Source: Betaproteobacteria bacterium (GTDB lineage Bacteria > Pseudomonadota > Gammaproteobacteria > Burkholderiales > Rhodocyclaceae). From it: DNA of 8,150 bases. The stretch lies in assembly GCA_025997075.1 (NCBI GenBank), contig BNUC01000151.1:1-8150 (forward strand), given 5' to 3'. The notes below the pieces were generated by a model, which worked only from the letters and a program-made list of their open reading frames with translations, had not been told where the DNA came from and ran no database searches. Shown piece after piece: positions 5,818 to 8,150 of this stretch (position 1 is its first letter; every line of letters starts with the position of its first letter). The position numbers were made by a program, and so were the translations under genes.

Positions 5818-6711
5818 CTAATGTGCCCCGCGCGCGACCATGAAATCGAAAACAATACCGGCAAAGATGCTCGCGCCAATCCAATTGTTGTGCAGGAAAG
5901 CCTTGAAGCAACGGGACGGTTCGCGGTCGCGGATCAGTGTGTAGTGGTAAATGGCCAGCGCTACGGCCACGCACAGTCCGGCGTAGAAAGCCCAGCGCGC
6001 CCGCATCTGGTAGCCCACCCAGGCAATCAGGGCGAAGGTCATGGTATAACAGAACATCACGATCACCACGTCGAAACGTCCGAAGGTGATCGCCGAGGTT
6101 TTGATACCGATTTTCAGATCATCGGCGCGATCGACCATGGCGTATTCCGTATCGTAGGCAATCGCCCAGAACACGTTGGCCAGCAACAGCGCCCAGGCCG
6201 TTACCGGAATGATGTCGAACTGCACGGCATACGCCATTGGAATTCCAAAACCGAAAGCCACGCCCAGGTAAGCCTGCGGCACGGCGAAAAACCGCTTGGT
6301 AAACGGATAGCTGATCGCCAGAAACAAAGCCGGCACGGACAAGGCGACGACATGCCAGCTATGCAGCGACAGAACCATGGAGAAAGCGCAAAAGACCAGC
6401 ACAATAAAGACCAGCAGCGCCTCTCTGACCGAAACTTCCCCGGTGGCCAGGGGCCGGTTTTTGGTGCGCTCGACCTGCAGATCGAACTTGCGGTCGGCTA
6501 CGTCGTTGATCACGCATCCCGCCGAACGCATGATCACCGTCCCCAGCATAAAAATCCACACCACGATCCAGCCCGGCGTCCCCCACGTGGAGAGCCAGAG
6601 CGCCCACAGGGTCGGCCACAGCAGCAACAGAATGCCGATTGGTTTGTCCAGGCGCATCAGCTTTTCATAAAGCTCGATGCGTTTCCACAGGGTAGAGGTG
6701 TCAGTTGTCAT
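5818..6711 (-). CDS. ubiA: 4-hydroxybenzoate octaprenyltransferase UbiA
   Basis: A 297-aa integral membrane prenyltransferase of normal length. It attaches the polyprenyl tail to 4-hydroxybenzoate, the first membrane step of ubiquinone synthesis, in the inner membrane with Mg2+. Both aspartate-rich motifs are present: NDVADRKFD (69-77) and DTEYAMVDRADD (187-198). Further UbiA signatures are RLDKPIGILLLLWPTLWALW (20-39), KNRPLATGE (84-92) and ISYPFTKRF (133-141). Eight or nine hydrophobic membrane segments can be seen (about 24-42, 47-66, 98-115, 120-135, 145-162, 170-186, 214-233, 241-258, 277-293). No ubiC or other ubi gene is adjacent here. The ATG at 6711 has only a weak ribosome site. It appears intact and native. 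Confidence 0.97.
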   Translation of the reverse strand: MTTDTSTLWKRIELYEKLMRLDKPIGILLLLWPTLWALWLSTWGTPGWIVVWIFMLGTVIMRSAGCVINDVADRKFDLQVERTKNRPLATGEVSVREALLVFIVLVFCAFSMVLSLHSWHVVALSVPALFLAISYPFTKRFFAVPQAYLGVAFGFGIPMAYAVQFDIIPVTAWALLLANVFWAIAYDTEYAMVDRADDLKIGIKTSAITFGRFDVVIVMFCYTMTFALIAWVGYQMRARWAFYAGLCVAVALAIYHYTLIRDREPSRCFKAFLHNNWIGASIFAGIVFDFMVARGAH

Positions 6712-6740
6712 GAACTGTGCCGCGTTTAATAGTGGGGGAC

Positions 6741-6769
6741 ATAATATTACTTTCTCCGCAAGTCGTCAG
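6741..6769 (-). promoter_or_regulatory. Candidate ubiA promoter
   Basis: On the minus strand CTGACG (6769-6764) and TATTAT (6746-6741) are 17 bases apart, which would give a start near 6733 and a leader of about 20 bases before the ubiA ATG at 6711. Confidence 0.45.
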
Positions 6770-6793
6770 CTCATCGGAAGCCATCGCGATTAT

Positions 6794-6878
6794 CTGTTTA
6801 AGGGGAAAGTCCTGAAACTGGCTTGTGAACTCCCAGAACTGAAGGTGCTTAGGGCAGGTCTGCTGCAATGAAGTGTTA
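6794..6878. repeat. ~85 bp repeat, copy 1
   Basis: Shares with 7011-7092 the edge CTGTTTA, a GGGcAAAG-type block, GAAaCcGGCTT, TGTGAA, CCAGAA, GTGCT and the end TGAAGTGTTA, with small insertions and deletions. Read on the minus strand both copies begin TAACACTTCA and end TAAACAG. In this copy the internal hairpin is degraded. Nature unknown; its edge resembles an integron R'' box (CTAAC). Confidence 0.6.
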
Positions 6879-7010
6879 GCGAAGTAATCGGGCCTGTACC
6901 GCAAATCGTCCCGAAGAAACACGTAGCGGTCGAAAATGGTGAAATTTTCATATCAATAAAATCAATAGGTTAAGTGGTGTTTCTTGAGAGGCAGTGGAGC
7001 TTGTCACGAC
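6879..7010. other. Spacer between the two ~85 bp repeats
   Basis: No gene seen. It is AT-rich, with a small hairpin GAAAAT/ATTTTC (6932-6949). A 73-codon minus-strand frame crossing copy 1 (6922-6701) has no recognisable content and overlaps the ubiA start. Confidence 0.4.
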
Positions 7011-7092
7011 CTGTTTATGGGCAAAGCCTCGAACCGGCTTTGTGAAATACCCCCGTACGTCCAGAAGCGAATGTGCTGGTAGTGAAGTGTTA
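7011..7092. repeat. ~85 bp repeat, copy 2
   Basis: The diverged partner of 6794-6878, ending inside the stop codon of the cassette gene. It carries a perfect hairpin CAAAGCC (7022-7028) / GGCTTTG (7036-7042) with the loop TCGAACC. On the minus strand it starts within GTTTAAC (7095-7089), a perfect R''-type integron box, but no matching GTTRRRY box lies within 200 bases, so it is not a complete attC. Confidence 0.6.
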
Positions 7093-7833
7093 AACTTTTC
7101 TGGCGACAAAGGCATATAGCTCTTCATAGGTAATAGAATATCTTCCATGCATGAATAGATTGGCATACTTATCAAAGTCTGCTTTGTTTGATTTAACGAG
7201 CTGTTTAAGCTGTTTTCGATAACTTCGGAGATTTTCGCGGGGCATACCATTTCTAACCAACTCCGACAAGAGATTTTCTATGCGAGAGTTACGACCTTTG
7301 CCAATACACTGTTGACTAATATAGTTTCCAAAGACTATACAAAACATCTTTTCTACATGAAATTGCTTGAATTTCTCATCCACTTCCTTCATGGCGATTT
7401 GAAGCGAGCAGCTTTGAAAAAGTACCCTGTAGAACTTTTTCATGACACTATCAATTTCTCCTGCTAATACTTTCTCGTCGCTGCCGATCAAAAAATAGAA
7501 TGGCGAAGGCTCTGTAATTTTTATTGCTTTTATGGCGTAAAGACCAAAGCAACTTGCCATTACAACGCCTAGATTATTTTTAGTAGCTTTGTTTATCTTT
7601 CCAAGATAGCTTGCAAGCTCCGCCCAAGAAACTTGCATATGGTCGAGAGCAGTAAATAATTCCGATCTGGAGGCAACAGAAACAATTGAGCAGTAGGGTG
7701 TTTCGGTTTCATACTTAAGATCGGACAACTCTCCGTGGAGGTGTTTGGCTGTTTGGAGTTCTGAGGACTTTAATCCGTTCAAAATACAGACCGAATTATT
7801 TGAAAAGCCTGAATCGAAAGTAAGTGCGTTCAT
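7090..7833 (-). CDS. Integron cassette protein, caspase/CHAT-like (tentative)
   Basis: A 247-aa soluble protein, AT-rich compared with its surroundings, whose ATG lies six bases after the GTTAGGC box of the attC site, the usual cassette layout. No strong ribosome site is visible. Recognisable blocks: VSWAELASYLGKINKATKNN (68-87), LGVVMASCFG (88-97, with Cys95), PFYFLIGSDEKVLAGEI (111-127), KKFYRVLF (132-139). The order resembles bacterial caspase/CHAT-like proteins, where a strand ending in S-x-C-x-G carries the catalytic cysteine. In the relatives I recall, an H-x-x-x-H-G strand lies before the W-x-x-L helix; here TALDHM runs straight into QVSWAEL, so that part seems deleted. The C-terminal 90 residues are basic and helical. 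Function unknown; possibly an inactive or non-protease member. Confidence 0.5.
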   Translation of the reverse strand: MNALTFDSGFSNNSVCILNGLKSSELQTAKHLHGELSDLKYETETPYCSIVSVASRSELFTALDHMQVSWAELASYLGKINKATKNNLGVVMASCFGLYAIKAIKITEPSPFYFLIGSDEKVLAGEIDSVMKKFYRVLFQSCSLQIAMKEVDEKFKQFHVEKMFCIVFGNYISQQCIGKGRNSRIENLLSELVRNGMPRENLRSYRKQLKQLVKSNKADFDKYANLFMHGRYSITYEELYAFVARKV

Positions 7834-7839
7834 CCAGAT

Positions 7840-7897
7840 GCCTAACGCCTGAGTTAATCAGCGACCGTAGGCTGTCCGCTTGAACGAAAAGTTAAAC
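7840..7897 (-). repeat. Integron attC site (58 bp)
   Basis: On the minus strand the site runs from GTTTAAC (7897-7891, R'' consensus RYYYAAC) to GTTAGGC (7846-7840, R' consensus GTTRRRY). Inside are TTCGTTCAAGC near R'' and ATTAACTCAGGC near R', the typical L'' and L' arms, in the orientation known from Pseudomonas and Xanthomonas cassettes. Integrase would cut between G and TTAGGC, so the site belongs to the cassette to its right and the 247-aa gene begins the next one. Confidence 0.8.
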
Positions 7898-8057
7898 TTT
7901 TGCATGAAACTTCCCACGAAGCAAGCACGTCGGGAAGCGAGGGTTTGATACCAACTTGCTTTCAATAATATAAATATGGAGATATCTCCATGCTTTATCT
8001 TTAGATTTAGGTGGGTAGCCTCTATATTAACCCGGCAAATATATAGGGCATATATGT
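7898..8057. other. Remains of the preceding cassette, with a 16-bp palindrome and a hairpin
   Basis: Three things are seen. CTTCCCACG and CGTCGGGAAG (about 7911-7938) form a bulged hairpin. ATGGAGATATCTCCAT (7976-7991) is a perfect palindrome. A minus-strand frame of about 39 codons without a start (from about 8015) ends in the TAA inside GTTTAAC of attC, as cassette genes often do; it may be the 3' end of a cassette gene cut by the IS630-type element. The boundary to that element is not resolved. Confidence 0.35.
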
Positions 8058-8063
8058 TATAAT
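8058..8063 (+). promoter_or_regulatory. -10 box of the IS630-type transposase gene
   Basis: A perfect TATAAT ends six bases before the ATG at 8070, so transcription would start at or beside the start codon. No -35 match stands at 17 bases. No Shine-Dalgarno precedes the ATG. A leaderless message is likely. Confidence 0.55.
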
Positions 8064-8069
8064 GTTGTC

Positions 8070-8150
8070 ATGAAAAGAGAAGACGCCCGGAGTCTCAGCG
8101 TTGCTGAGCAAAGAGAGAAACGCAAGATTGCGTTGCGGATGAGATTAAAC
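8070..8150 (+). CDS. IS630-type transposase, N-terminal 27 residues (runs off the window)
   Basis: The frame reads MKREDARSLSVAEQREKRKI then ALRMRLN to the window edge. The opening M-x-R-x-DAR-x-L-x-x-x-x-Q-E-x-x-R is typical of IS630-family transposases, which begin with such a segment before the first helix-turn-helix; the DDE domain would lie beyond the window. IS630 elements insert at TA dinucleotides, and the AT-rich stretch at 8014-8060 offers several. The left inverted repeat cannot be defined without the other end. Confidence 0.6.
   Translation, partial: MKREDARSLSVAEQREKRKIALRMRLN

Noticed and set aside
5646..6729. Plus-strand 360-codon frame opposite ubiA
   Set aside because: Antisense of an unmistakable UbiA with both aspartate motifs.
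6701..6922. Minus-strand 73-codon frame upstream of ubiA
   Set aside because: No ribosome site or domain; overlaps the ubiA start and repeat copy 1.
7011..7095. Second complete attC at the 3' end of the cassette gene
   Set aside because: GTTTAAC is present but no GTTRRRY box follows within 200 bases on the minus strand, and the L-arm pattern of the true attC is absent.

Overview
The window reads as an accessory region of a betaproteobacterial-type chromosome (an inference from the UbiA sequence, the tRNA-Phe and the recombinase and integron parts; no rRNA is present to fix the taxon). Two anchors look native: a tRNA-Phe(GAA) gene with its own promoter and terminator at the left (508-667), and ubiA on the minus strand (6711-5818), encoding the 4-hydroxybenzoate prenyltransferase of ubiquinone synthesis. 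Nearly everything else is mobile or decaying.

Layout. 1-333: the 5' end of a DDE integrase/transposase gene (minus), whose repeat-bearing end region reaches the -35 box of the tRNA-Phe promoter. 508-667: promoter, tRNA-Phe, terminator. 668-917: non-coding, with two consecutive inverted repeats. 918-3339 (minus): a GC-rich cluster of a Cys-rich zinc-finger-like protein, a gutted large serine recombinase, a zinc-ribbon protein, a 26-codon linking ORF and a DUF2188 protein. The recombinase lost its catalytic-serine N-terminus, leaving the upstream protein fused out of frame to it, and its C-terminal half is replaced by an unrelated stretch. 3488-5054 (plus): an AbiE type IV toxin-antitoxin pair, with a palindromic promoter and possibly a leaderless start. 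5062-5088: a hairpin of T-arm-like sequence. 5165-5266: an unidentified structured small RNA with a perfect terminator. 5270-5817: mostly decayed DNA with a probable IS630-type transposase remnant.

Upstream of ubiA the base composition becomes AT-rich and the content integron-like. Two diverged copies of an ~85 bp repeat (6794-6878 and 7011-7092) precede a 247-aa cassette gene (7833-7090, minus), whose start lies six bases after a recognisable attC site (7840-7897). The protein resembles caspase/CHAT-like cassette proteins in its SCFG cysteine block, but the His-containing segment expected before it is missing. The window ends in the first 27 codons of an IS630-type transposase (8070 onward) with a TATAAT box seven bases before its ATG.

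Together: a degenerate serine-recombinase island carrying an AbiE module lies beside tRNA-Phe, and a fragment of a cassette array lies upstream of ubiA. The most novel-looking items are the small RNA at 5165-5266, the cassette protein with its attC, the ~85 bp repeat pair and the recombinase chimera.
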